A DNA stretch of 64,000 nt from NCBI GenBank assembly GCA_900074745.1, contig LT598465.1:1116001-1180000 (forward strand), written 5' to 3'. The DNA is from Lachancea mirantina. Taxonomy: Eukaryota > Ascomycota > Saccharomycetes > Saccharomycetales > Saccharomycetaceae. This document shows positions 1-9,298 of this stretch, in pieces. The position numbers and the translations under genes are program-made. The first letter of the stretch is position 1. Each line of letters begins with the position of its first letter. A model generated the notes under the pieces. That model saw nothing but the letters and a program-made list of their open reading frames with translations, was not told where the DNA came from and searched no databases.

Positions 1-246
1 CAGTTCTTTCGCCACCATTAAGTTCCCACCGGAGTGATCGTAGTGATGATGCGTGTTCACCACTGCTTCAACACTGTTTTGCTCCGCCTGGCTCAGTTCT
101 GGCAACACTTCAAGCGGTTCTGCTGGATCGATCAACCACGATTTGCTCTTGTCCTGCGTAGACAACAGGTAACTGTAGTTGACCCCACCGGTCAACCATC
201 TCATCTTAATTGCCTTGACATGCATCTTTCTGATTTGCCGGAGCAT
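1..246 (-). CDS. GLO4: Glyoxalase II, 5' part only (hydroxyacylglutathione hydrolase)
   Basis: Hydrolyses S-lactoylglutathione to lactate and glutathione, the second step of methylglyoxal detoxification. Only the first 82 codons lie in the window; the rest is off the left edge. The metallo-beta-lactamase metal motif THHHYDH is at residues 65-71, and the stretch from MHVKAIKMRW through NYSYLLST to LIDPAEPLEV matches S. cerevisiae Glo2 and Glo4 closely. An in-frame stop lies upstream at 358-360, so the first usable ATG is at 246, giving the leader MLRQIRK; a second ATG is at 225. Glo4 (mitochondrial) has a similar leader and Glo2 (cytosolic) lacks it, so one gene may supply both compartments. 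Pre-duplication yeasts are expected to carry a single gene for the pair. Confidence 0.93.
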   Translation of the reverse strand, partial: MLRQIRKMHVKAIKMRWLTGGVNYSYLLSTQDKSKSWLIDPAEPLEVLPELSQAEQNSVEAVVNTHHHYDHSGGNLMVAKEL

Positions 247-889
247 GTTCTGGTGCAAACTAGCGTTGGTACTGAAGCAATTCCTCTTGAAGGGATTCGC
301 GAACCCTGTGATTCGAACTCCGGATCGTAATCCATGATTCTTGCCCTCGTGAGTTGGTTATGGGTTTAGGCTTCAAGAAGCTACTCTCTGGCGAGCCCCG
401 GATGAACCCAACCGCTCATAGCCATTAGATGGACGATCGAAGCTGAACAACTGTCATGTGGACGCTTTTACTTTGTTCTTCAACACCACAAGTTAGTTTG
501 CTAAGATAGTCGTACATTCCTTGAACAGCTATACGCTTCTGTCTTTAGAGCGTGTTTCTTGTCTAAGGAGGCTTCTGTTGTTCTCATAAGTCTTCTTGGG
601 TCTATAGTGAATTCTGTGTATGTTCTCTTTGATTAGAAAATTCAGCCTTGAAAACACGTAAAGCCTTGGGCGGTGCTCGTATCGGCGGCTATTGTAGCCG
701 CCGAAAATGATGCGGTGTCTCACAAATATTCACCAAGGTTTTGGAGTCGACGTGACAATGACACTGTGTACATAGGTGGGTTGAAATGCGTAAGATCTTG
801 AATATGAGTATTTTCACGTATATTAGTTTAGATTACAACGAATATAGAGCTCTTTTCGACGAGGGTCGAATGGTGTAGCAAGCGGGAAA
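247..889. other. Intergenic spacer, GLO4 promoter and CCC2 3' flank
   Basis: No convincing gene. Both neighbours are on the minus strand, so this holds the GLO4 promoter and the CCC2 3' end. A 64-codon reading frame at 529-723 has no recognisable motif. The notable element is the GC-rich palindrome at 682-704, listed separately. Confidence 0.7.
682..704. promoter_or_regulatory. Perfect 9-bp GC-rich inverted repeat (CGG/CCG palindrome)
   Basis: TCGGCGGCT at 682-690 and AGCCGCCGA at 696-704 are exact inverted copies around the 5-base centre ATTGT. The arms carry doubled CGG triplets facing CCG triplets, the usual shape of a Zn2Cys6 factor site. It lies about 440 bp upstream of the GLO4 start and about 190 bp beyond the CCC2 stop, so it could also fold as an RNA hairpin in a long CCC2 3' UTR. 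The function is inferred only. Confidence 0.4.
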
Positions 890-3862
890 TTATGACTCTT
901 GTAGCAGGCCGGCTTGCAACTCGATGTCTTCGACGGGCTGGCGTGGTTCTCTCTTAAAAATGCGTTTCAACCAGCCTAATCTGATTGCGCCAAACGTCTT
1001 TTCACCGTCAACGTCAAGCTTCGGTGGCTTCCAGGTGTTTAGCAGCAATGAGCTGCACACTACGCTAACGGAGCTCGCAGCCATGGCAGCGCCGGCCACT
1101 AGAGGTTCGATCGAAATACCCCACGGTATCAACACGCCCATTGCTATAGGAAGCATGCATATGTTGTAACACATGGCCCAGAAAAAATTCATCTTGACGC
1201 GGCGGAAGGTCCTGTGCGCGATATCGAGCGCGTATACTAGGCCTTTCAGCGACGAGTGAGTCGGGTCAGTGCTGTCGATGAGTATCACGTCAGCAGCCTC
1301 CATGGCAATGTCTGTTCCCGTCGAGATAGAGACACCCAAGTCGCTGGTAACCAACGCGGGAGAATCGTTGATCCCGTCGCCTATAAAGGCAACACCTCTG
1401 GATCCTTCTTCCTGGAGCTGCATGACAATGTCGTTTTTCTCATCTGGAGCAACTTCGCTGTATACGTTGTTGGCGTCGATTCCCACCTCCTGTGCCACCT
1501 TCATCGCCGCCTCGTGATTGTCACCGGTTACCATGCACACTTTAAAGCCCTTGCGAACTAGGAAATCGACAACTTGGAAGCTGTCTTTTTTGACATAGTC
1601 CATCAACTCGAAATATCCAAGAACTTTTTCGTTCATGACCACCAAAGCCATCGTGGTCGCTGGAGCAATGCGGAGTTCGAAATCGGGTACAACCGCCTTT
1701 TTCCCTATAACCAAATGATATTCAGCGCCATCGACTTCGCAGTCGCACCTAAGACCTCCACCGACAATTACTTCATGATTCGTGACGCTTGCAGATTTTG
1801 TAGATCCTTCTAAGAATTTCTCAGTAAATTTCACAACAGCTTTCGCAATTGGGTGCCCACTGTTTGCCTCGGCGGCATTAATACATGCTATTTCCTCTAG
1901 GGTCAATTCGTGTCCTCCCAATGGAACAAATCTTTCCACCTCCATTTTCCCCGTGGTAAGCGTACCGGTTTTATCAAAGACGAACACGTCCAAGTTGTCG
2001 CATTTCTCCAAAACCTGCCCCCCTTTGATTAGAACCCCATGTTTAGCTCCAACTCCCGTGCCCACCATAATCGCAGTAGGTGCTGCTAAACCCAAAGCAC
2101 ACGGGCATGCAACGACAACCACCGACATGGCAATACGCAAACAAGCGTAAAACCGCCCATGCGAAGTCTCAAATGCAGCAGGCAATTTCGGTAAAGTGTA
2201 ACATAGAATGTACCACATCACAAAAGTCACCAACGACAGGATCAAAATAAAGGGAACAAACTTGGATGCCAGGTAATCGGCCAAGTTTTGCATGGGCGCT
2301 TTGCTCAATTGCGCTTGTTTCATGGTGTTTATTATATGAGCGAGTTTTGTATGCTTCCCGATTTTTGTAGTCCTGAAGCGTAAAAGGCCGGGTCCATTGA
2401 TCGATCCACCAACGACTAAAGACCCTGCAGTCTTTGGTACCAAAAAGGACTCACCTGTCATTAGGGACTCGTCCACTTCAGTTTCACCATCTAAGACGAC
2501 CCCGTCAGCTGGGACCTTACCGCCGGCTTGCACCTCGATGAGGTCCCCGACTTGCAGGAAATCGACAGGAACGGTCTTCGTCACCCCGTCTTCGAGTATG
2601 GTGCAAGTGGACGGCGCCAAAGATATTAGTTTTTTCAAAGCGGTGCTTGTACTTGATTTGGCCTTGTTTTCGAGCAATTTCCCTACAGAAACAAACCCAA
2701 TTAGCATTGCAGAAGTGTCAAAAACAACCATGGGCATCTGGTTTGAGCCGTTCCAAATGTTGGCAAAAACTGAAAACAGAGAAAACAAAAACGCGCAAGT
2801 GGTCGATACGCACACGAACGAGTCCATTGTACCCGCACCATGCCGCCAGGAGGCAATGGCCGCTTTGTAGAAATGTGCGCCGACAATGAATTGGACGTAA
2901 CTCGTAATTAGAATACCCAGAAGGTCCCGGTAGAAAAATCCTCGCACGGGCGTTTCCGCGTATATGAATCTCGATTTGAGGCCCGGGAACCACATAGGGA
3001 TAAGTTTGTAGATGAAAAGAATCAACAGCATGCATACACCGGCCCTGGCGCAACTTCGCCTCCAAAGCACGATTTCTTTTGTCCTCGATAGCGTTTTGAT
3101 CTGGGTCGTGTTGTCGAATGAGTCCGCTGAGACAACGTCCAGACCGAGTCCGTTAAGTCGTGTGACAACGCTTCTAACGCCTATCACGTGTGGATTGTAC
3201 TCGACCGAAATTCGATCCGTCGTTGCGTCAATCTCCGCACGTTCAATGCCTGCTGTCGCTGTTAATTGATTTTCGATATCTTGTTCTACACCGACTGACC
3301 CGTCTTTCACAAGCCGCAACGACAGTCGCTCCGTACCGTTTTCACGCTCCGAAGCGCTTGATTCATACACGGAGCAATCAAACCCACAGTCCTCGACACA
3401 TTGTCGCAATTCCTCTATGCTCACTTTTTCCGGCAAAAACGTTACTGCGGCTTCTTCCGTCGCCAGCGAGACCCGCGCTGTCTCGACTCCGTCAAGCTCT
3501 TCAAGCTGCTTCGTGACAATACCGACGCAAGACCCACAAGTCATACCCTGTACCGACAAAACTGCCAATTGTGTCTCGGACATCGCTGACGTCGACTTCG
3601 ATGTCAGCGCAACGTTTGCACCGCCTATCCTCGATATTCTGCTCACAAGCTCCGCGTCAAACCCACAATCCTCAATGGCTTCTTTAATAGCATCCGCTCC
3701 CACCACTTCCTCTTTAAAAACCACCCGACACTCCTCTGTCGCCAGTGAGACCGAAGCCTCCTGTACGCCGGCTAATTCTTTGAGCCGTTTTTCCACGGTA
3801 GACACACAAGAACCGCAGGTCATGCCACCCACCAAAAAAGTGCAAGCGCTTAACCGATCCAT
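890..3862 (-). CDS. CCC2: Cu(+)-transporting P1B-type ATPase
   Basis: Pumps copper from the cytosol into the late Golgi lumen, where it loads multicopper oxidases; its usual donor is the chaperone Atx1. The protein has 990 residues. Two heavy-metal-associated domains are clear, with GMTCGSC copper motifs (CxxC at Cys16/19 and Cys109/112); a third HMA-like stretch near residues 180-245 lacks cysteines. Then come eight expected membrane helices, TGES (469-472), the CPC metal site (586-588), the phosphorylation motif DKTGT (630-634), the SGHP motif (668-671) and GDGIND (828-833). All catalytic motifs are intact. A near-match to the Aft1 iron-regulator core (GCACCC on the minus strand, about 3974-3979) lies in the promoter, as might be expected for an iron-uptake gene. 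S. cerevisiae counterpart YDR270W. Confidence 0.97.
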   Translation of the reverse strand: MDRLSACTFLVGGMTCGSCVSTVEKRLKELAGVQEASVSLATEECRVVFKEEVVGADAIKEAIEDCGFDAELVSRISRIGGANVALTSKSTSAMSETQLAVLSVQGMTCGSCVGIVTKQLEELDGVETARVSLATEEAAVTFLPEKVSIEELRQCVEDCGFDCSVYESSASERENGTERLSLRLVKDGSVGVEQDIENQLTATAGIERAEIDATTDRISVEYNPHVIGVRSVVTRLNGLGLDVVSADSFDNTTQIKTLSRTKEIVLWRRSCARAGVCMLLILFIYKLIPMWFPGLKSRFIYAETPVRGFFYRDLLGILITSYVQFIVGAHFYKAAIASWRHGAGTMDSFVCVSTTCAFLFSLFSVFANIWNGSNQMPMVVFDTSAMLIGFVSVGKLLENKAKSSTSTALKKLISLAPSTCTILEDGVTKTVPVDFLQVGDLIEVQAGGKVPADGVVLDGETEVDESLMTGESFLVPKTAGSLVVGGSINGPGLLRFRTTKIGKHTKLAHIINTMKQAQLSKAPMQNLADYLASKFVPFILILSLVTFVMWYILCYTLPKLPAAFETSHGRFYACLRIAMSVVVVACPCALGLAAPTAIMVGTGVGAKHGVLIKGGQVLEKCDNLDVFVFDKTGTLTTGKMEVERFVPLGGHELTLEEIACINAAEANSGHPIAKAVVKFTEKFLEGSTKSASVTNHEVIVGGGLRCDCEVDGAEYHLVIGKKAVVPDFELRIAPATTMALVVMNEKVLGYFELMDYVKKDSFQVVDFLVRKGFKVCMVTGDNHEAAMKVAQEVGIDANNVYSEVAPDEKNDIVMQLQEEGSRGVAFIGDGINDSPALVTSDLGVSISTGTDIAMEAADVILIDSTDPTHSSLKGLVYALDIAHRTFRRVKMNFFWAMCYNICMLPIAMGVLIPWGISIEPLVAGAAMAASSVSVVCSSLLLNTWKPPKLDVDGEKTFGAIRLGWLKRIFKREPRQPVEDIELQAGLLQES

Positions 3863-4439
3863 CGTCGTTAAAACAACCCGTCAATAGCACGTACTGCAGT
3901 CTAGTAAAACCTGGGAACTTGTCTATTTATCGGGTGAATTGATAATTAATTTCAATTACAAATGGCTTAATTTGGGTGCCGTTGAGCTTTCGATGCCCAA
4001 TGTCGTAATATACGAGTACCCGAAACACGACTTGTTTGCATCTTTGATTGTGTATAATGAATCGCTAATAGTAGTATACAATGATTAACATACAGTGAGA
4101 ACAGACCAGTGAACGGCGATGATGGGCGATGATGGTAGTAGAGTCGCGCGAAATCCTAGCGTATGGGGAAAATAATTAGATAGGATTAGTTGGTTCTGAG
4201 TGTCGAAAAATGGTTGGTTTTAGGTCTATTCTGGTGGGTTTTGGTGAATTTAACGTTTTTCGACGGGTTTCCGTTGTTCTTCCGTATCCTGCATCAAACT
4301 CTGTATGTTTCAGCGTTCGCAGAGGAGCCGCAGTGCAGTAGCAGCGTAGCCGGCGCTTCTTAGCCGAGTAAAAGACGGCCCGTGGACAACGAGCGCAACT
4401 CATGCGTGCCACCACCACGACCCACCGAACCCCAGCGGC
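3863..4439. other. Intergenic spacer, CCC2 promoter and CKB2 3' flank
   Basis: About 580 bp with no supported gene. It should carry the CCC2 promoter, since CCC2 reads away from it on the minus strand. It includes a short GGCGATGATG near-tandem repeat around 4116-4135. An 80-codon frame at 4176-4418 resembles nothing I know. Confidence 0.65.
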
Positions 4440-5222
4440 TCATCTCGACATTTCCCCGTCTAGACTATCTTCTCTAGAGCTCCCCCGCGTGTACCCCCCG
4501 TTTCCTGCCAGATCGACACCTTTGGTCGTCAACTTGTTCTCCAGCTTCAGCCTTTGCAGCTCCTGCCACCGCGCAAGTTGCGCCTGCTTGTGTAGTTCAA
4601 ACCCAAAAATCTTGGGGACGTACCGTTTGACCGGGTGCGTTGGCACCATTTCCGGGAAGGCTTGCAAAAACATGCCCGGGAAGCTTGTACCAAAAAACGC
4701 GCCGTCAATTGAGTTGTGCCGCGACGATTTTGGGATATACAGATCTTCGCAACATGGACAGTACAGTTTGACGCAATCAATACCTGGCGAATCGTGCAGT
4801 CCCACGGGCAATAGCGGCTGGAATTTACAGTACACACGGGGACATCTCCCGAAATCTGCGTTTCGATACTTCTGTAACATTTTCTGAAGTCCCTTTACCG
4901 TAATGATAAACCGAGCATGAATAAGCCCATACAGCTTTCTCGCGTCGCTTTCCAACTGTTCTAATCTCGACGTCGGCATTTGTTCCAAAACGCTATCGTC
5001 AAGCTCATCCACGATGTATTGGATCACCTGCGTGAACTTGTTCACGCTTTTCTGAAGATTGATTAAATTGAACCGATCCGTTATATAGTCCATATCAATA
5101 TCGCAGAAATATTCGTGCCCTTTCCTCCCTAGGAAAAGGTCGATCCAAAACTCAACGTATTCCGACGATCCAGACCCTTCCAATGCCCCATCATGGGACT
5201 CAGTCATGTTAATGTCCCCCAT
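4440..5222 (-). CDS. CKB2: Casein kinase 2 regulatory (beta) subunit
   Basis: Regulatory subunit of the CK2 holoenzyme, which dimerises through a zinc finger and docks two catalytic subunits. The 260-residue protein shows the CK2-beta core EYVEFWIDLFLGRKGHEYF at 21-39, the acidic DELDDSVLE loop, and four zinc cysteines, Cys127 and Cys132 (CPRVYC) and Cys155 and Cys158 (CPCC). The C-terminal GFELHKQAQLARWQELQRL segment is the catalytic-subunit binding tail. It lacks the long acidic insert of Ckb1 and fits Ckb2 (258 residues in S. cerevisiae). The divergent arrangement with HIR2 is as in YOR038C/YOR039W. Translation could also begin at Met6. Confidence 0.95.
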   Translation of the reverse strand: MGDINMTESHDGALEGSGSSEYVEFWIDLFLGRKGHEYFCDIDMDYITDRFNLINLQKSVNKFTQVIQYIVDELDDSVLEQMPTSRLEQLESDARKLYGLIHARFIITVKGLQKMLQKYRNADFGRCPRVYCKFQPLLPVGLHDSPGIDCVKLYCPCCEDLYIPKSSRHNSIDGAFFGTSFPGMFLQAFPEMVPTHPVKRYVPKIFGFELHKQAQLARWQELQRLKLENKLTTKGVDLAGNGGYTRGSSREDSLDGEMSR

Positions 5223-5351
5223 ATAAGCAGTTGATTCTGTGGTTTCAATAATTGATAAGGTTCAAGACGGGCAAAATTTTCTTGAAGATGGGTTTACATT
5301 ATTAGCTTCACGAACATTTATTTAGCAAGATAAATAAAGGCATGAGGATAG
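5223..5351. promoter_or_regulatory. Short divergent promoter CKB2/HIR2
   Basis: Only 129 bp separate the start codons of CKB2 (minus) and HIR2 (plus), so both promoters must share this stretch. It is AT-rich near the HIR2 start (AGATAAATAAAGG). An out-of-frame ATG at 5342 opens a 15-codon frame that overlaps the HIR2 start. Confidence 0.6.
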
Positions 5352-5389
5352 ATGAAGTTGCTGAGGTACCCGCACATTTTGCAAGCTAA
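5342..5389 (+). other. Possible overlapping upstream ORF of HIR2 (15 codons)
   Basis: The ATG at 5342 lies 10 bases before the HIR2 ATG in another frame and runs 15 codons to a TAA at 5387-5389, inside HIR2. If the transcript starts upstream of 5342, this frame would compete with HIR2 translation. If it starts between the two ATGs it is irrelevant. No conservation evidence is available. Confidence 0.3.
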
Positions 5390-7895
5390 ATACAACAAGA
5401 CATGCTGTTGCATTGGAGATTGGCTTGTGGTCGGTGGGCTGAAGAAACTTCAAGTTTTTTCCATTTCGAAATTGGTGGATGGAGCGTTGGGCAAAATAAG
5501 TTTACGTGAAGTGAGTCCAGATTTCGAAGTTAAGATCCCAGAAGTTCTAGAGACGATATACTGTATTGTTGGAGATCAAAAAAAGCTTTTTTTGGGCACA
5601 GATACGGGTGTTTTTACAATAGAAGATTGGTTGGACTCGAAACTGTCAAATAACGTCAGTAAGAAAATGTTTGAACTGAGTGCACCCAGTACCATAACGG
5701 ACTTGAAATTTGATTCTACTACTGGTGTAATTTTTGTTCTGGTCAATTTTAGTGCTGAACGCAATGCTGTACTACTGTTTAAACCGGATGCTGGCCTGCA
5801 GATTGGCGAAATTCCTTTGGGTCAGACTAAGCCGTTAACTGGAATCGTGGATCCAACGGGCCAAATATTTACCGTCTCTTGCAGCGACCGACACTTGTAC
5901 GTGTTTCAGTATAACGAAAAGGGCGCGAATAAGCTGCTGCAGAAACTACCGCAATACGTACAAATCGATCCAATACATTACAAGATAGCCATGTCACCAC
6001 AAGCGCATTTGCTGCCAATCGTGAACTCGTTGAACGGAACTACGCCTGCCATCGCACTTTTGGCTGCGAATAACGATTTCAAAGTGGAGACTACGCTTGT
6101 AGGACATATGGATAAATGCAAAGTTCTCAAGTTCTCACCTCAAATTTACGAAAAGCCGGCTAAAGACGGTTCGAAGGCCGTTTACAATTTGCTCGCAACG
6201 TCCGGAACCGGTAATCAAAACGTTGTCGTTTGGAACACGAAAAGAACGAAACCGCTTTTGAATACGAATGCATTATCTTCTTCGTTCGTGAACGACATCG
6301 AGTGGAGTCACGATGGACAGGCATTGTTTGCAGTAACTGACGATGGCTACTTGTTTATTTTCGCATTTCGCGAAACCGAGCTGGGACAAGTTTCACCCGA
6401 AAAAGACGTTGTGGCAATGCGAAGTGCCCGTAAGATCTTGGAGCCTTTACCCGACAACGTGGGTCCCGAGCCTGCTACTAGGGTGAAAGACGAACTCAAC
6501 CTTTCCACTGCAGTGGCTTCTGTGTCGAAAGTTAACGGTAAGAAAAAGATTGCGCCAACCACGATTCAGAGCACGTCTATGGAATTCAATGGACCTTCAT
6601 ACAGCGTTCCTAAAGATTTGAAACGAAAGCCTAAAGGTTCACAACAAGGCCCAACCAACAAAAAACAGAAACATGATCTAGAACCTATGGATTTTTTGGA
6701 CACAAATCTAATAATGCCCACGATCTCTTTTTCTAAAGTGCGACTGGCGTCACCAAAAGTAAGACTCTCTTTCCAATATTCCCCTTCCCACGATTCAAAC
6801 TTCATATTCAGCGTCAAGAATGGTACTGGGAACGATCAAAAACCTACTGTTATCACTCTGGAAGTGAAGGATGGCGCTCAAACTAAAATACTTTTCGAAG
6901 ATTTTATGCCAAAATTCGTTACAATGTGTGTCGAAGGAGAGAGTTTTTGGTCTTGCTGCAGCGATGACGGCGTCGTTTATGTTTACTCAGACAGTGGTAA
7001 GAAAATTCTGCCGCCTCTTATCACCGGGACTCCCTGTAGCTTTTTAGAAGCTGCAGGAAAGTTTCTGATGTGTGTAACGAGTATGGGTGAATTATACTGT
7101 TGGAACATCGAAGCTTGCAAACTGGAATTTCCGGTGACATCAATATATCCACTTTTAAGCCCATCACTAAGATTTTCGGATGATGTTCTAACGAGGGCGG
7201 AAAATATCACGATGTGCGCGGTAACTCGAGCTGGCGTACCAATTGTGACTTTAAGCAACGGTGATGGTTTTATGTTTGATAAAGATATGGAAACATGGAT
7301 GTTAATTAATGACTCTTGGTGGGCATACGGCTCACAATATTGGGATGCTACGAAAACTTCGGCTGGCACTTCAATGGGACCTTACAATGAAAAGGAAGAC
7401 AAAAAAAACAATTCATGGAATATGGAAGCTAAGGCTCTTATTTCGGAACTCGAAAGTGATGAGGCAAGCATAATCAATTTTCTAGAACGCAAAACGAATG
7501 ACGAACTCCATAGGAAAGGACGCGTAAGGAACTTGCAAAAGTTCTCTAAAACTATTCTAATAAAAGAGGGCTTCGAAAATCTAGAGGAAGTTGTAACGTT
7601 ATCGCATTTGGAGAATAAACTTCTCGTATTACTGAAACTTCAAGAAGACGCCGAGTTTGTGAAACTTCTGATCGTTTATTGTATTCGCTTGAGTGAACTG
7701 GGATACACCCAACGCCTCAGTGATGTGATGGAATGGCTTTACGGCGATGGTAATTACAAGGATAAAATTATTGGAGGGAAAACGGCCGAGGATCTTTTGA
7801 AGAAAATAAGCATAGCCTGTGCTAGTATTCGGCATGTTCAACGTGTGACTACGAGCTTTGCAACTGCAATCGGTATGATTAGCGATGGAATTTGA
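5352..7895 (+). CDS. HIR2: HIR complex WD-repeat subunit, histone gene corepressor
   Basis: Subunit of the HIR histone-chaperone complex, which represses histone genes outside S phase and deposits H3/H4 independently of replication. The 847-residue protein compares with 875 in S. cerevisiae. The N-terminal half consists of WD-type repeats (for example VVWNTKR and DIEWSHDGQALFAV). A basic linker near 400-445 holds the conserved block STSMEFNGPSYSVPKDLKRK, and the C-terminal half carries NGTGNDQKP, AENITMCAVTRAGVP and FENLEEVVTLSHLENK, all recognisable in Hir2. It converges with MSW1, with 124 bp between the stop codons. Counterpart YOR038C. Confidence 0.95.
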   Translation: MKLLRYPHILQAKYNKTCCCIGDWLVVGGLKKLQVFSISKLVDGALGKISLREVSPDFEVKIPEVLETIYCIVGDQKKLFLGTDTGVFTIEDWLDSKLSNNVSKKMFELSAPSTITDLKFDSTTGVIFVLVNFSAERNAVLLFKPDAGLQIGEIPLGQTKPLTGIVDPTGQIFTVSCSDRHLYVFQYNEKGANKLLQKLPQYVQIDPIHYKIAMSPQAHLLPIVNSLNGTTPAIALLAANNDFKVETTLVGHMDKCKVLKFSPQIYEKPAKDGSKAVYNLLATSGTGNQNVVVWNTKRTKPLLNTNALSSSFVNDIEWSHDGQALFAVTDDGYLFIFAFRETELGQVSPEKDVVAMRSARKILEPLPDNVGPEPATRVKDELNLSTAVASVSKVNGKKKIAPTTIQSTSMEFNGPSYSVPKDLKRKPKGSQQGPTNKKQKHDLEPMDFLDTNLIMPTISFSKVRLASPKVRLSFQYSPSHDSNFIFSVKNGTGNDQKPTVITLEVKDGAQTKILFEDFMPKFVTMCVEGESFWSCCSDDGVVYVYSDSGKKILPPLITGTPCSFLEAAGKFLMCVTSMGELYCWNIEACKLEFPVTSIYPLLSPSLRFSDDVLTRAENITMCAVTRAGVPIVTLSNGDGFMFDKDMETWMLINDSWWAYGSQYWDATKTSAGTSMGPYNEKEDKKNNSWNMEAKALISELESDEASIINFLERKTNDELHRKGRVRNLQKFSKTILIKEGFENLEEVVTLSHLENKLLVLLKLQEDAEFVKLLIVYCIRLSELGYTQRLSDVMEWLYGDGNYKDKIIGGKTAEDLLKKISIACASIRHVQRVTTSFATAIGMISDGI

Positions 7896-8019
7896 GGTCG
7901 TTCTCGAATTGATTCTCTCTCGAGTAATATCAATAGTGATCGTATCATGTTCAAGATCGTTTTCAAAGTTTCTCTCGGTATGTACATGTAAAATGTGGAC
8001 GCTCCAACGAAGGCATGAT

Positions 8020-9141
8020 TCAGAATCCCATGATGTTCTTGATTTTTTGAATGTTTGGTTCTGCAATCGTGGCCGCACTCCGCGCACTCTTTTCAGATAC
8101 TTCTTGTAAATAGGCCTGATCCCGCATAAGCTTTTCAAACTTATGTCTTGGGGTTTTCAGTTCCTCAATCAAAATTTCACTAACGTAATCTTTGAAGGAA
8201 CTATGACTGTCAAACTTGCTAATCTCATCTTCCACTTCGCTAATGGATAATCTTAAAATGCCGCTCAAAATGTTGATCAAATTTGAAACACCGGGCCTGT
8301 TGACAGGGTCAAAATAGAATTTATGCGAAATTGAGTCCGTTAAAGCTTGCTTGATTTTGGCACTGATTATTTTGGGAGTATCATTGAGGTATATCACAGA
8401 ATTTTGATTTGGATCGCTTTTAGACATTTTCTTGTCTGGATTGTTCAAAGCCAGGATTCTTTTCGTCGGTGCCAACAGCGTTGCCGGAGGAACAAAATGC
8501 TTGCACTTGTAGGTCTTGTTAAATTGTCCTGCAATGTGGCGTGTCAGTTCGAGATGTTGAGCTTGGTCGTCACCGACAGGGACATGCGTCGCATTATATA
8601 GTAAAATGTCCGCTGCTTGCAAGACCGGGTACGAAAATAGCCCCAGTTTGACGGCTTGCATTGCTTCGTCACTGGAATTGTCATTAACGTTAGCTTTAGA
8701 TTTCCATTGGGTCATTCTATTGAGATAGCCCATCGGTGTCAATGTGGATAGAATCCAATGCAATTCAGTATGCTGCGGCACAGATGACTGATGGAAAACA
8801 ATTGCCTTTGACGGATCAACCCCTACCGCTAATATGCTTGCAATTGCTTCATTTCTCAGTTGACGGAATTTGGATCCATCTGGTTTCGGCACAGTAATGG
8901 CATGCAAATCGGCCACTCCAAACAAAAGCTTAATATTATCACCTTTGAGATCACACAAATCTTTCCATACTCGCACTGCCCCCAGATAGTTACCTAAATG
9001 GAACCTACCTGTCGGTTGAATCATACTAAATACAACAGAATCATCTGGTACATCTTGGGCCGTTATCTTAAAATCAGTAGTTTTCACTCTCGCAGAATAG
9101 AGACGCCTCGAGGCATTGCGAATGCTCACGAGCCGGAACAT
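8020..9141 (-). CDS. MSW1: Mitochondrial tryptophanyl-tRNA synthetase
   Basis: Charges mitochondrial tRNA-Trp. It is a class I synthetase with the HIGH-type signature PTGRFHLGN at 43-51 and KMSKS at 238-242 (DKKMSKSDPNQ). The N-terminus MFRLVSIRNASRRLYSARV is rich in Arg and Ser without acidic residues, as in a mitochondrial presequence. I chose the ATG at 9141, which gives 373 residues (379 in S. cerevisiae); the frame stays open upstream but has no earlier ATG nearby. Counterpart YDR268W. The downstream neighbour on the same strand is CYC2, another mitochondrial gene. Confidence 0.95.
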   Translation of the reverse strand: MFRLVSIRNASRRLYSARVKTTDFKITAQDVPDDSVVFSMIQPTGRFHLGNYLGAVRVWKDLCDLKGDNIKLLFGVADLHAITVPKPDGSKFRQLRNEAIASILAVGVDPSKAIVFHQSSVPQHTELHWILSTLTPMGYLNRMTQWKSKANVNDNSSDEAMQAVKLGLFSYPVLQAADILLYNATHVPVGDDQAQHLELTRHIAGQFNKTYKCKHFVPPATLLAPTKRILALNNPDKKMSKSDPNQNSVIYLNDTPKIISAKIKQALTDSISHKFYFDPVNRPGVSNLINILSGILRLSISEVEDEISKFDSHSSFKDYVSEILIEELKTPRHKFEKLMRDQAYLQEVSEKSARSAATIAEPNIQKIKNIMGF

Positions 9142-9298
9142 TAGATGGTGGATGACTGGCTCAAGCAATGGTTCTTTAGTTCCCTAGTACCTCTTTTTTT
9201 CAATTATCTGATTTGTGAATTTTACGATGTCAGGTTAATACAACCTTCGAGCTTGAATCAACATCCAAGAATATCTACGTACAAACTTGCTTTATAGC

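Noticed and set aside
300-335. tRNA-like GGAGTTCGAATCAC on the minus strand near the GLO4 5' end
   Set aside because: Resembles a T-loop but no T-stem, acceptor stem or A box can be formed around it.
2397-2870. 157-codon frame opposite CCC2, and several others opposite CCC2
   Set aside because: Shadows of the CCC2 coding sequence with no similarity to any family.
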